The position numbers and the translations under genes were made by a program. 8,336 nt of DNA from an uncultured Oscillospiraceae bacterium. GTDB taxonomy: Bacteria; Bacillota; Clostridia; Oscillospirales; Oscillospiraceae. The stretch covers positions 1-8,336 of the forward strand of contig CAKUJA010000091.1 in assembly GCA_934661135.1 (NCBI GenBank). The letters run 5' to 3'. Under the pieces are notes generated by a model. The model saw nothing but the letters and a program-made list of their open reading frames with translations. It made no database searches and was not told the origin of the DNA. The first letter of the stretch is position 1. Each line of letters begins with the position of its first letter. Positions 1-6,613 of the stretch are shown in pieces.

Positions 1-166
1 TCATCAGCGTCAGCGCCATAAAGTGGCCGGCCGTCAGGCTGTCGGCCGTGCAGTCAAAGCCGATATAGAACTTGGCCTTGCCATTGTTCACCATGTCGCG
101 GATGTGCTCCTCATCCGTTACCTGCGCGATCAGTCCCCGCGCCTGAAGTTCTTCATAAATTCCCAT
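1..166 (-). CDS. tyrS: Tyrosyl-tRNA synthetase, N-terminal fragment (runs off window)
   Basis: Cytoplasmic class I aminoacyl-tRNA synthetase that charges tRNA-Tyr with tyrosine. Only the first 55 codons are in the window; the gene continues beyond position 1. The ATG at 164-166 is preceded by GAGGAG at 175-180, eight bases upstream. The peptide begins MGIYEELQARGLIAQVTDEE and reaches the ATP-binding segment FYIGFDCTADSLTAGHFMAL (residues 33-52). This matches the bacterial TyrRS pattern (G)FDxTADSLHxGH, with Thr40 and His48 present. The first His of the HIGH motif (residue 45 in the usual numbering) is Thr here, giving TAGH. The gene lies downstream of a T-box leader with a Tyr specifier codon, which independently supports tyrS. 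Its ribosome binding site overlaps the stop codon of the upstream zinc-ribbon gene, so the two are probably translationally coupled. Identity is near certain; the effect of the Thr45 change is unknown. Confidence 0.95.
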   Translation of the reverse strand, partial: MGIYEELQARGLIAQVTDEEHIRDMVNNGKAKFYIGFDCTADSLTAGHFMALTLM

Positions 167-178
167 TTGTCATTCTCC

Positions 179-502
179 TCATATCTTTGAAAAAATATAA
201 TCCAACGTCATCAACCGTTTCCCACAATGCGGGCACACGGCATCATCCAGATCGTGTGATCTGCCGCAATACGGACATTCGGTCTGCACGATCCTGTCCG
301 CATCCTCTGTATCTTCTCCACAGAGGTAAAAATCCATCCGGCGGCACTGCTCACAGACCGCCGCCTCGACTTCCAATGCCCCGGATACCAGATTGCTGAG
401 CGAACCGAGAAACAATCCATAGCTTCCCTTTTGCAGCTCCATTTTTCCCAGATCGATCATCTTTCCGCCGCAGGCGATACAATCTTTTCTCATTTTTCTC
501 AT
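179..502 (-). CDS. Small double zinc-ribbon protein of unknown function, first gene of the tyrS operon
   Basis: A 107-residue soluble protein without signal peptide or membrane segment. It has four CxxC pairs: C8/C11 with C50/C53, and C76/C79 with C90/C93. This suggests two zinc ribbons; the second has the form CPYCG...CPHCGKRL. Between the first pairs lies a segment LGKMELQKGSYGLFLGSLSN followed by ALEVEAAVCEQC. It resembles small Firmicutes proteins annotated only as zinc-ribbon nucleic-acid-binding proteins (from memory, not searched). The ATG at 500-502 follows GAGGTG four bases upstream. A second ATG four codons in (488-490) is possible but too far from that site. The gene sits between the T-box terminator and tyrS, and its TGA overlaps the tyrS ribosome binding site. 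Both genes should therefore respond to uncharged tRNA-Tyr. Its role is unknown; binding to RNA or a protein partner is only a guess from the ribbons. Confidence 0.85.
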   Translation of the reverse strand: MRKMRKDCIACGGKMIDLGKMELQKGSYGLFLGSLSNLVSGALEVEAAVCEQCRRMDFYLCGEDTEDADRIVQTECPYCGRSHDLDDAVCPHCGKRLMTLDYIFSKI

Positions 503-520
503 TCAGCACCTCAAAATCAA

Positions 521-573
521 GGCAGCACCGCGCAATTTGGCGACACAATTGTGCGATATTGTGCGGTGTTGCC
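521..573. repeat. Palindromic repeat copy B, between T-box terminator and first gene
   Basis: The 16-base arms 521-536 and 558-573 are complementary with two G-U wobbles when read as plus-strand RNA. Read as minus-strand RNA they give two A-C mismatches. The inner part (533-557) matches repeat copy A (858-882, opposite strand) at 23 of 25 positions, sharing GGCGACA and AATTGTGCGAT. A perfect 10-base palindrome CACAATTGTG sits at 544-553. The element starts two bases beyond the terminator U-tract, so it enters the mRNA only when the T-box allows readthrough. It looks like a small mobile or dispersed palindromic unit. Confidence 0.7.
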
Positions 574-574
574 T

Positions 575-612
575 AAAATAAAAACGCCCTCCGCTCCAAC
601 GAGCAGAGGGCG
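575..612 (-). terminator. Intrinsic terminator of the tyrosine T-box leader
   Basis: On the minus strand, CGCCCTCTGCTC (601-612) pairs with GAGCGGAGGGCG (585-596). This is 12 base pairs including one U-G, closed by a GTTG loop. It is followed by the U-tract TTTTTATTTT (575-584). The 5' arm shares bases 605-612 with the antiterminator, so the two structures exclude each other. It stops transcription before the zinc-ribbon gene and tyrS when tRNA-Tyr is charged. Confidence 0.95.
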
Positions 613-633
613 AAACTTCGCGGTACCACCTCT
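605..633 (-). promoter_or_regulatory. T-box antiterminator with UGGU tRNA-acceptor bulge
   Basis: The minus-strand RNA reads AGAGG, then bulge UGGUACC, then GCGAA-GU-UUCGC, then CCUCU. This makes two helices around the canonical seven-base bulge. The fourth bulge base (U) is complementary to an A discriminator base, as expected for tRNA-Tyr ending ACCA. Bases 605-612 are shared with the terminator stem. Confidence 0.93.
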
Positions 634-748
634 GGCTTGCCGCCTTCTCACAAAGACGGCCTCCACGGGCGCACTTGCGCCCCGCGCGATAACGGGCGCA
701 CCCGACTCACCCCTTATGCCTTCGCAGTTCAGGGGGCAGCTCCGGGAG

Positions 749-751
749 GTA
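749..751 (-). promoter_or_regulatory. T-box specifier codon UAC (tyrosine)
   Basis: The minus-strand RNA around this triplet reads GGGGAAAUACCUCCCGG. The UAC sits directly after the GAA of the loop-E motif (with one extra A), the usual place of the specifier. UAC is a Tyr codon, which agrees with tyrS downstream and with the UGGU bulge in the antiterminator. Confidence 0.88.
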
Positions 752-855
752 TTTCCCCTGCGCACCCTTGCCGTCTCACACCATCCGGCGGCTCTCTGAA
801 AGGCCATGCGCAGCGTACTCGTTCCCTTCGACGCTGTGACGTATTTGTTTGGTCA

Positions 856-890
856 GCATCGCACAATTATGTCGCCGAATTGTACGATGC
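856..890. repeat. Palindromic repeat copy A at the 5' end of the T-box transcript
   Basis: The 13-base arms 856-868 and 878-890 surround a nine-base loop. Read as minus-strand RNA (the transcribed strand) all 13 pairs form, one as U-G. The central 25 bases (858-882) match copy B (533-557) on the other strand, with two differences. The hairpin lies just after the predicted transcription start and before T-box Stem I. Confidence 0.72.
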
Positions 891-899
891 CGCTCTTGC

Positions 900-928
900 A
901 TTATATGGGAAGCGCCGCGGTTTGTCAA
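900..928 (-). promoter_or_regulatory. Sigma-A-type promoter of the T-box/tyrS operon
   Basis: On the minus strand, TTGACA (923-928) and TATAAT (900-905) are separated by exactly 17 bases. Both boxes match the consensus perfectly. Transcription should start near 893-894. The -35 box contains the TGA stop codon of recN (925-927), so this unit begins inside the end of the preceding gene. Confidence 0.95.
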
Positions 929-2604
929 CCCCCGGCTTTCCGGGCTTCCGCCGTCGCCAGCAGCTCCCTTGCCCCGGCAAGCGTTGTCTCTGTAATGGCC
1001 GCGCCGCCGGTCAGCCGCGCAAGCTCCTGCACACGCCCTTGCTGATCCAGCAGATGCACGCGCGTATACGTCCGCCCGCCCTCCACGCGCTTTTCCACGG
1101 TGTACTGCCGGTCGGCCATCGCCGCGATCTGCGGCAGATGTGTCACGCATAGCACCTGCTTCCCGCTCTGTGCCACGGCCCAGAGCTTTTCGGCCACCTT
1201 CTGCGCAGCCCGGCCGCTGACGCCCGCATCCACCTCGTCGAAAATCAGCGTCGGAATCGCGTCCTGCTCTGCCAGCACGTTTTTCATCGCCAGCATGATC
1301 CGCGCCAGCTCACCGCCGGACGCGACCTTTGCCATCGGCCGGAGCGATTCGCCCACGTTGGCCGACATCAAAAACCGCACCAGATCCAGTCCGGTCTCCT
1401 GCGGCTTCTGCTCCTCAAACTGGCACTGGAACCGCACCTTCGGCATATCGAGCTGCGAAAGCTCGCTCTGAATCCGCTGCTCCAGCTCCGCAGCCGCCCG
1501 CTGCCGCACGCTCCGTAGTAACAATCCGGCCTTTGTCACCTCGCCGTCCAGCACGATGAGCTGCTTGCGCAGCCGTTCAATTGTATCACTTGCAAACTCG
1601 ATTTCGTCGAGCTGCGCCCGCGCCTGCGCCAAAAACTGCAAAATCTCGGCCACACTCGCGCCATATTTCCGCTTGAGCTTGTGCAGCACGTCGAGCCGTT
1701 CCTCAATCTGCTCCAGCTCCTCGGCGGAATACGTCAGCGAATCCCTCACGTCACGCGCTTCCTCCGCCGCGTCCTGCGCCGCGTAGACCAGCTCGCCGAC
1801 CTTCTGATAGAGCGCCGCCACATCGTCCGATACATTTTTCACGCGCGAGAGCGCCTTTTCTGCCTGCGCCAGCAGCGCCGCCGCGCCGTCGCTGTCCTCG
1901 TCGCCGTAGAGCGCACCGGCGGCGGTCTCCAGCGCATCCGAGAGCTTTTCCGCGTTTTGCAGCAGCTTCCGCCGCGCTTCGAGTTCTTCGTCCTCGCCCT
2001 CGGTCAGCTCCGCGCGCTCGATTTCGCCGATCTGATATTCCAGCGTCTCCACCAGCCGCGCCTTCTCGCTCTCGTCCATGTCGAGCCGCGCAATTTCGTG
2101 CCGAAGCGCCTGCGCCTTGGAAAATGCCTCCGCGTAGGCCGCGCGCTCCTGCTCGTCGTGTGCAAACGCGTCAAGAAACGTCAGATGGTTCGCCTCGTCA
2201 AAAAGCTGCTGCGAGTCGTGCTGCCCGTGGATATTGATGAGCTGCAAGCCGAGCTTTCGCAGAATGCCGACCGTCACCGGCCTGCCGTTGACGCGGCAGT
2301 TGTTTTTGCCGTCCGGGGAGATTTCCCGCTGCACCAGCAGCTCAGCCGGGTCATAGTCCACGCCGGTTTCGGCGAACCACCCAAGCTCCGCCACCTCATC
2401 AAAGACCGCGCTGACAAACGCGCGGCTCGCGCCGGTGCGGATCACCTCGCGCGAGGTGCGTTCCCCCAAAATCGCGGAGATCGCGTCAATCACAATCGAC
2501 TTGCCCGCGCCGGTTTCGCCGGTCAGCACGTGCAGACCTTTGCCAAACTCCACGTCTGCCGACTCAATTACCGCGACATTCTCAATATGCAGGATACGAA
2601 GCAT
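925..2604 (-). CDS. recN: DNA repair protein RecN (SMC-like ATPase)
   Basis: An SMC-family ATPase that gathers and processes DNA double-strand ends for RecA-dependent recombination; cytoplasmic/nucleoid. It is 559 residues, a normal length. The Walker A motif GETGAGKS is at 29-36. The RecN-typical GQHDSQQL follows at about 127-134. A long charged, coiled-coil-rich middle covers about 155-370. The ABC signature ASGGELAR is at 428-435, Walker B LIFDEVDAG at 453-461, and the His-switch VTHLPQIAA near 487-495. The ATG at 2602-2604 is preceded by a GGGGGAG ribosome binding site five bases upstream. It is the last gene of the operon, 20 bases after argR. No U-rich terminator is visible after it: a short CCCGG/CCGGG dyad (931-944) lies inside the coding end without a U-tract. 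Some readthrough into the T-box unit is therefore possible. Confidence 0.98.
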   Translation of the reverse strand: MLRILHIENVAVIESADVEFGKGLHVLTGETGAGKSIVIDAISAILGERTSREVIRTGASRAFVSAVFDEVAELGWFAETGVDYDPAELLVQREISPDGKNNCRVNGRPVTVGILRKLGLQLINIHGQHDSQQLFDEANHLTFLDAFAHDEQERAAYAEAFSKAQALRHEIARLDMDESEKARLVETLEYQIGEIERAELTEGEDEELEARRKLLQNAEKLSDALETAAGALYGDEDSDGAAALLAQAEKALSRVKNVSDDVAALYQKVGELVYAAQDAAEEARDVRDSLTYSAEELEQIEERLDVLHKLKRKYGASVAEILQFLAQARAQLDEIEFASDTIERLRKQLIVLDGEVTKAGLLLRSVRQRAAAELEQRIQSELSQLDMPKVRFQCQFEEQKPQETGLDLVRFLMSANVGESLRPMAKVASGGELARIMLAMKNVLAEQDAIPTLIFDEVDAGVSGRAAQKVAEKLWAVAQSGKQVLCVTHLPQIAAMADRQYTVEKRVEGGRTYTRVHLLDQQGRVQELARLTGGAAITETTLAGARELLATAEARKAGG

Positions 2605-2624
2605 TCCGTCTCCCCCGTTCCCTC

Positions 2625-3080
2625 TCAGGTCTCGATCTGTTCCCGAATCTCCGTGCAGAATTCCGCAGCGGACTGGTTGTCACGCAGAATGACGACGCAC
2701 GTGTCGTCGCCGGCCAGCGTGCCCAGCAGTTCCGGCATCTCGAGCTTGTCCAGCGCTGAGCAGGCTGCGTTGGCCAGTCCCGGCATCGTCTTGATCACAA
2801 TCAGGTTTTGCGCATAGTCTACGCTCGTCACGCATTGTTTGAAAATGAGGTTCAGCTTCGCGGAAAACGCGTGCTCAATCGGCTTCGCCGACGCAACATA
2901 GCGATACGTGCCGTTCGGCGCCAGCTCCTTGATGATGCGAAGCTGCTTGATGTCCCGGGAAATGGTGGCTTGCGTGGCCTGAAAGCCGCGCTGCTTCAGC
3001 TCGTCCAAAAGCTGCTCCTGCGTCTCAATGTCATGCTCTCCGATGAGCGCAAGAATTTGTTCCTGCCGTTTTGATTTCAT
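2625..3080 (-). CDS. argR: Arginine repressor ArgR/AhrC
   Basis: Hexameric, arginine-dependent DNA-binding regulator that represses arginine biosynthesis and, in many Firmicutes, activates arginine catabolism. With the ATG at 3078-3080 it has 151 residues, the usual family size. The N-terminal winged helix-turn-helix includes QATQATISRDIKQL (35-48), which carries the ArgR-typical SRDIK. The C-terminal oligomerisation and arginine-binding domain includes IKTMPGLANAACSALD (96-111) and GTLAGDDTCVVI (120-131) with the conserved Asp pair. The start is chosen because AGAGG lies seven bases before it. An in-frame TTG seven codons upstream (3099-3101) lies inside nadK and lacks support. The nadK stop TAG is part of the bases between the ribosome binding site and this ATG. 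Its position with recN and nadK is typical of Clostridia and Bacilli. Confidence 0.97.
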   Translation of the reverse strand: MKSKRQEQILALIGEHDIETQEQLLDELKQRGFQATQATISRDIKQLRIIKELAPNGTYRYVASAKPIEHAFSAKLNLIFKQCVTSVDYAQNLIVIKTMPGLANAACSALDKLEMPELLGTLAGDDTCVVILRDNQSAAEFCTEIREQIET

Positions 3081-3084
3081 CGCA

Positions 3085-3951
3085 CTACCTCTGCCTGTCA
3101 ATAAATTTCTTATTCAAAAGCTCAAAAAAGCTCGTCTCCTTCAGCCGCACCAGCCGCGTCACGCGCTCGGCGCTCCTGACCGTAATCACATCGCCGGTAT
3201 TCACGCGGTATGCGCGCCCGCCGTCCACCGACAAAAACGCGTTGTGCCGCCCGATCTTGCTCACGCGGATCGTCACCACGCGCCGCGGACCCAATACGAT
3301 GCTCTTGGCCAGCATCGCGTGCGCGCAGATCGGCGTCAGCAGCAGATTCTTGGCCGAAGGTTCCATAATCGGCCCGCCCGCCGACATCGAATAGGCTGTC
3401 GATCCCGTCGGCGTGCAGACAATCACGCCGTCGCCGGAGAAGCTCGTCGCCTCCACGCCGTCACAGCAGATCGCAATTTGAATCACACGCGCAATCGCGC
3501 CCTTTGTAATCACCGCGTCGTTCAGCGCAATCTCGTGGAACGTCTGCTGGCTGCCGTTGTGTACCGTAATATCCAGCATACTGCGGTTTTCAATCGTATA
3601 GCGCTTTTCCGGGATTTTCCGCAGCAGCTCCAGCTCGCTCGACTCCAGCTCCGCAATAAATCCCATCGTGCCGATGTTCACGCCGAGCACCGGCAGATTG
3701 TGCTGCGTCGCAATCTTCGACGTGTGCAGAATCGTGCCGTCGCCGCCGAAACAGATCAAAAGATCGGCATCGCGGATTTCGGTCTTAATATCGGAGAACA
3801 CGATGCTGCGCGGCAGCTCAAAGTCGCGGTCGACGTCGAACGGCAGACACATACATATCCGGCATCCGCTCTCCTCCAAAATCGCCTTGGCCTGAAGCGC
3901 GGTTTGGAATTGTTTGTCCCGATAGGGATTTGGCGCAAGGATGATTTTCAT
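3085..3951 (-). CDS. nadK: NAD kinase (ATP/polyphosphate-dependent)
   Basis: Phosphorylates NAD+ to NADP+ in the cytoplasm, supplying NADP for biosynthesis. It is 288 residues, within the family range. The nucleotide-binding GGDGT motif is at 69-73 in the context LLICFGGDGTILHTSK. Next come GVNIGTMGFIAEL (90-102), the conserved ND pair at 144-145 in HEIALNDAVI, and the glycine-rich TPTGSTAYSMSAGGP (180-194). The start ATG (3949-3951) lies three bases after the tlyA stop. Its ribosome binding site AAGGA is inside the tlyA end. The stop is four bases before argR. A dedicated NADP supply next to dxs fits the operon, since the MEP pathway consumes NADPH at its second step, but this is also a widespread gene order. 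Confidence 0.98.
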   Translation of the reverse strand: MKIILAPNPYRDKQFQTALQAKAILEESGCRICMCLPFDVDRDFELPRSIVFSDIKTEIRDADLLICFGGDGTILHTSKIATQHNLPVLGVNIGTMGFIAELESSELELLRKIPEKRYTIENRSMLDITVHNGSQQTFHEIALNDAVITKGAIARVIQIAICCDGVEATSFSGDGVIVCTPTGSTAYSMSAGGPIMEPSAKNLLLTPICAHAMLAKSIVLGPRRVVTIRVSKIGRHNAFLSVDGGRAYRVNTGDVITVRSAERVTRLVRLKETSFFELLNKKFIDRQR

Positions 3952-3954
3952 GGT

Positions 3955-4758
3955 TTATCCTTTCAGTGTTTCATGCGCGGCGGCAACCAGTGCCGGAATA
4001 TCCGGTGTGATGCTCTCGCCCGGCTCCATCGAGAGATGGCCGAGGAACTCAATGTTTCCCTCCGGCCCCTTGACCGGGGAAAATGTCAGGTTTCTCAGCG
4101 TAAAGCCGAGCGACGCCGCCAGCGCCACAAAGTCGCTCACGACCTGCGCGTGGATTGCCGGGTCGCGGACGACGCCTTTTTTGCCCACGTTCTCCTTGCC
4201 CGCCTCAAACTGCGGCTTAATCAGGCAGAGCACCTGTCCGGTCGGCTTGAGCAGCTTTTGAATCGCGGGCAATACGATTTTCAGCGAAATAAACGAAACG
4301 TCAACGACCGAAAGGTCGAGCGGTTCACCCAGATCCTCCGGCGTCACATAGCGGATGTTCGTCCGCTCCATCACCACGACGCGCGGGTCGGAGCGAATCT
4401 TCCACGCGAGCTGGCCGTAGCCGACGTCGATGGCAAATACCTTGCTGGCGCCCTGCTGAAGCAGGCAATCCGTGAAGCCGCCGGTCGATGCGCCGGAGTC
4501 GCTGCAAACATATCCCGTCGGGTCAACGCCAAACTCCCGCAGTGCCTTCTCCAGCTTCCAACCGCCGCGGCTGACATAGGGGCAGGCGCTTCCGCGCACC
4601 TCAATTTCCGCCTCCAGCGGCACGTCCATACCGGACTTGTCGGCCTTCTGGCCGCCCACATAGACCTCGCCGGCCATGATAATCGCCTGCGCGCGGCTGC
4701 GTGTCTCTGCTAACCCGCGCTCGACCAGTAAAACGTCCAGCCGTTCCTTATGCTTCAT
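3955..4758 (-). CDS. tlyA: TlyA-family rRNA 2'-O-methyltransferase (S4 plus FtsJ-like domains)
   Basis: Predicted S-adenosylmethionine-dependent RNA 2'-O-methyltransferase. Characterised TlyA proteins methylate rRNA; some members are annotated as hemolysins. It is 267 residues, normal for the family. An S4 RNA-binding domain covers about 1-60 (ERLDVLLVERGL, SRAQAIIMAGEVYVGGQ). The linker YVSRGGWKLEKAL (61-73) follows. The Rossmann methyltransferase fold then carries SDSGASTGGFTDCLL (86-100). The likely K-D-K-E catalytic set is K68, D153 (VVDVSF), K181 (LIKPQFEAG) and E237 (GNIEFLG). Its ATG overlaps the last 11 bases of dxs, with GGAGG nine bases upstream inside dxs, so the two are translationally coupled. 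The exact rRNA target cannot be read from the sequence. Confidence 0.96.
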   Translation of the reverse strand: MKHKERLDVLLVERGLAETRSRAQAIIMAGEVYVGGQKADKSGMDVPLEAEIEVRGSACPYVSRGGWKLEKALREFGVDPTGYVCSDSGASTGGFTDCLLQQGASKVFAIDVGYGQLAWKIRSDPRVVVMERTNIRYVTPEDLGEPLDLSVVDVSFISLKIVLPAIQKLLKPTGQVLCLIKPQFEAGKENVGKKGVVRDPAIHAQVVSDFVALAASLGFTLRNLTFSPVKGPEGNIEFLGHLSMEPGESITPDIPALVAAAHETLKG

Positions 4759-6595
4759 GTCCGGTCACCTCCATCATCAGCGCTTCCAGTCCCGCGCTGT
4801 CCAGGCCGGCTTCGCGCAGCAAAATGTCCGTTGCGCCGTGCGTCACGAACCGCCGGCCCAAATTCTGTTTTCTGCCGACAAACGGAATTTGCTGTGCGGC
4901 GAGATGTGCAAAAATCTCCTCTGCCACGCAGCCGTGGTCAGAGCATTCCTCCGCCACCACAATCCGTCCGGTTTTCCGCACCGATGCTTCAATTGCCGTC
5001 CAGTCGAGCGGCGCAATCGTCGCCAGCTTCAAAATCTCAACGTCTGCGCCGCGCGCCGCGCAGCGCTCCGCCGCGTCCAGCGCGCGCTCGATCGTCGTGC
5101 CGTAGCACACGAGCGTGCAGTCCGCACCGCTTCTGACGCAGGTCTGCGTCTGACAGCCGGTATACCGTTTTCCCTCGCCGCCGCGCGGATAGCGTACCGC
5201 GACCGGACCCTTGCAGTTGTAAATCGCCTGATAGAGCATCTGCCGCAGCTCGGCGAAGCTCGCCGGGCAGTAGACCCGCATTCCGGGCACAATGCGCAGA
5301 TACGCCGTGTCAAAAATGCCGTGGTGCGTCTCGCCGTCCTCGCCGACCAGTCCCGCACGGTCAACCGCAAAGACCACGTGCAGATGCAGCAGCGCCACAT
5401 CATGCAGCAGCATATCAAAGCTCCGCTGCAAAAACGTCGAGTAGACCGCCACCACCGGCACAAGTCCCTGCTTGGCCATGCCCGCCGCCATCGAGACAGC
5501 GTGCTCCTCCGCAATGCCCACGTCGAAGAACCGCTTCGGCAGCGCGTCTGCGAAATAGTTCAGTCCCGTGCCGACCTCCATGGCCGCCGTGATCGCGCAG
5601 AGCTTCGGCTCCTTCAGTCCCAGCAGCGTCAGCTCCTTGCCAAACACGTCCGAGAACGCGTCGCACCCCGTTTTGAGCGTTTTTCCGCTCTCCGGGTCAA
5701 ATTTTCCAATTCCGTGGAACTTCTGCGGCGTCCGCTCCGCCGGGATGTAGCCGCGCCCCTTCTGCGTAATCAGGTGCACAATCACCGGCTCGCGCAGCAG
5801 CACCGCCGTGCGCAGCAGCTCCGTCACCTTCTCCACATCGTGCCCGTCCGCCGGCCCCAGATATGTGAACCCCAGCGTCTCAAACAGCGTTGTGCCGAGC
5901 AGACTGCGCCGCAGCCGCTCCTTTACCTTGTGCGTCAGCTCGTAAAATTTCCGCCCGGCGGCGCTTTTGGCCGTCACCCGGCGGTACCACATCTTAAATC
6001 CAATATACTTCGGTCGCAGCCGCGCCTTTGCCAGATAGCGTGAAATCGCGCCCACATTGCGCGTGATGCTCATGCCGTTGTCGTTTAAAATCACGACCAT
6101 CGGCTCCCGGCTGATCCCGGCGTTGTTCAGCCCCTCATAGGCCAGTCCGCCCGTCAGTGCGCCGTCGCCGATCAGCGCCGCAACCTGATAGTTCTCGTCT
6201 TGCAGCGTCCGTGCGCGCGCCATTCCGAGCGCCACCGATACCGAGTTCGATGCGTGTCCCGCTACAAACGCGTCGCATTCGCTCTCACACGGCTTCGGGA
6301 AGCCGGCGATTCCGCCGAACTGCCGCAGCGTGTCAAATTCCGCCATCCGCCCGGTCAGCATCTTGTGCACATAGGACTGGTGTCCCACGTCAAAAACCAG
6401 CCGGTCGCGCGACGTATCAAAAACCTTCTCAATGGCGACCGCGGTCTCCACGATTCCCAAGTTAGAAGCCAGATGACCACCCGTGCGGCTCACATGGCTG
6501 ACCAGAAATTGCCGGATCTCCGCGCACAGCAGCCGATCCTCGTCCGGCGTCAAACGCAGCAGATCCTCTCTGGACTGTATCTTTTCTAATATCAT
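4748..6595 (-). CDS. dxs: 1-deoxy-D-xylulose-5-phosphate synthase
   Basis: Thiamine-diphosphate enzyme that condenses pyruvate and glyceraldehyde 3-phosphate to 1-deoxyxylulose 5-phosphate, the entry step of the MEP isoprenoid pathway and a precursor for thiamine and pyridoxal. It is 615 residues, close to the usual 620-640. Motifs include FDVGHQSYVHKMLTGR (68-83) and GHASNSVSVALGMA (113-126). The ThDP/Mg motif GDGALTGG (143-150) is followed by EGLNNAG and ILNDNGMSI. The PADGHD segment is at about 248-253. The catalytic Glu is likely E363 in DVGIAEEHAV. The pyrimidine domain contains VDRAGLVGEDGETHHGIFD (411-429), and a transketolase C-terminal domain begins near 480. The ATG at 6593-6595 follows GAGGG. 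It lies 18 bases after oapA and overlaps tlyA by 11 bases. All key residues appear present. Confidence 0.98.
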   Translation of the reverse strand: MILEKIQSREDLLRLTPDEDRLLCAEIRQFLVSHVSRTGGHLASNLGIVETAVAIEKVFDTSRDRLVFDVGHQSYVHKMLTGRMAEFDTLRQFGGIAGFPKPCESECDAFVAGHASNSVSVALGMARARTLQDENYQVAALIGDGALTGGLAYEGLNNAGISREPMVVILNDNGMSITRNVGAISRYLAKARLRPKYIGFKMWYRRVTAKSAAGRKFYELTHKVKERLRRSLLGTTLFETLGFTYLGPADGHDVEKVTELLRTAVLLREPVIVHLITQKGRGYIPAERTPQKFHGIGKFDPESGKTLKTGCDAFSDVFGKELTLLGLKEPKLCAITAAMEVGTGLNYFADALPKRFFDVGIAEEHAVSMAAGMAKQGLVPVVAVYSTFLQRSFDMLLHDVALLHLHVVFAVDRAGLVGEDGETHHGIFDTAYLRIVPGMRVYCPASFAELRQMLYQAIYNCKGPVAVRYPRGGEGKRYTGCQTQTCVRSGADCTLVCYGTTIERALDAAERCAARGADVEILKLATIAPLDWTAIEASVRKTGRIVVAEECSDHGCVAEEIFAHLAAQQIPFVGRKQNLGRRFVTHGATDILLREAGLDSAGLEALMMEVTGHEA

Positions 6596-6613
6596 AATGC
6601 CCTCACAGCCGCG

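Larger units (their letters stand above)
575..893 (-). promoter_or_regulatory. Tyrosine T-box riboswitch leader controlling the zinc-ribbon gene and tyrS
   Basis: An untranslated leader of about 320 nt that senses uncharged tRNA-Tyr. Features in transcript order are as follows. The loop-E element AGUA is at 816-819. The Stem I distal region contains AGAGAGCC and GGTGTGAGACGGC (about 767-797). The specifier loop reads GAAATACC with the UAC codon at 749-751. Stem III is GC-rich (about 660-705). The T-box motif AGAGGTGGTACCGCG is at 619-633, followed by mutually exclusive antiterminator and terminator hairpins. Uncharged tRNA-Tyr should pair its anticodon with UAC and its ACCA end with the UGGU bulge, so tyrS is read through. 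The 5' end follows a consensus promoter at 900-928. An extra hairpin (repeat copy A) sits between the transcription start and Stem I, which is not a standard T-box part. Confidence 0.96.

Noticed and set aside
931..944. CCCGG-CTTT-CCGGG dyad as recN terminator
   Set aside because: The stem is only five pairs, there is no U-tract on the minus strand, and it lies inside the coding end.
637..1152. Open frames on both strands over the T-box leader and recN end
   Set aside because: The sequence there is fully accounted for by the T-box elements, the promoter and the RecN C-terminus.
3081..3101. Upstream TTG start for argR adding seven residues
   Set aside because: It lies inside nadK and lacks a ribosome binding site. 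The ATG at 3080 has AGAGG at proper spacing and gives the usual family length.
1681..6043. Long plus-strand open frames of several hundred codons (1681-2817, 3028-4713, 4676-6043)
   Set aside because: They lie opposite recN, nadK, tlyA and dxs, all certain from motifs. Their products are Arg/His-rich shadows caused by the GC-rich third positions of the real genes.
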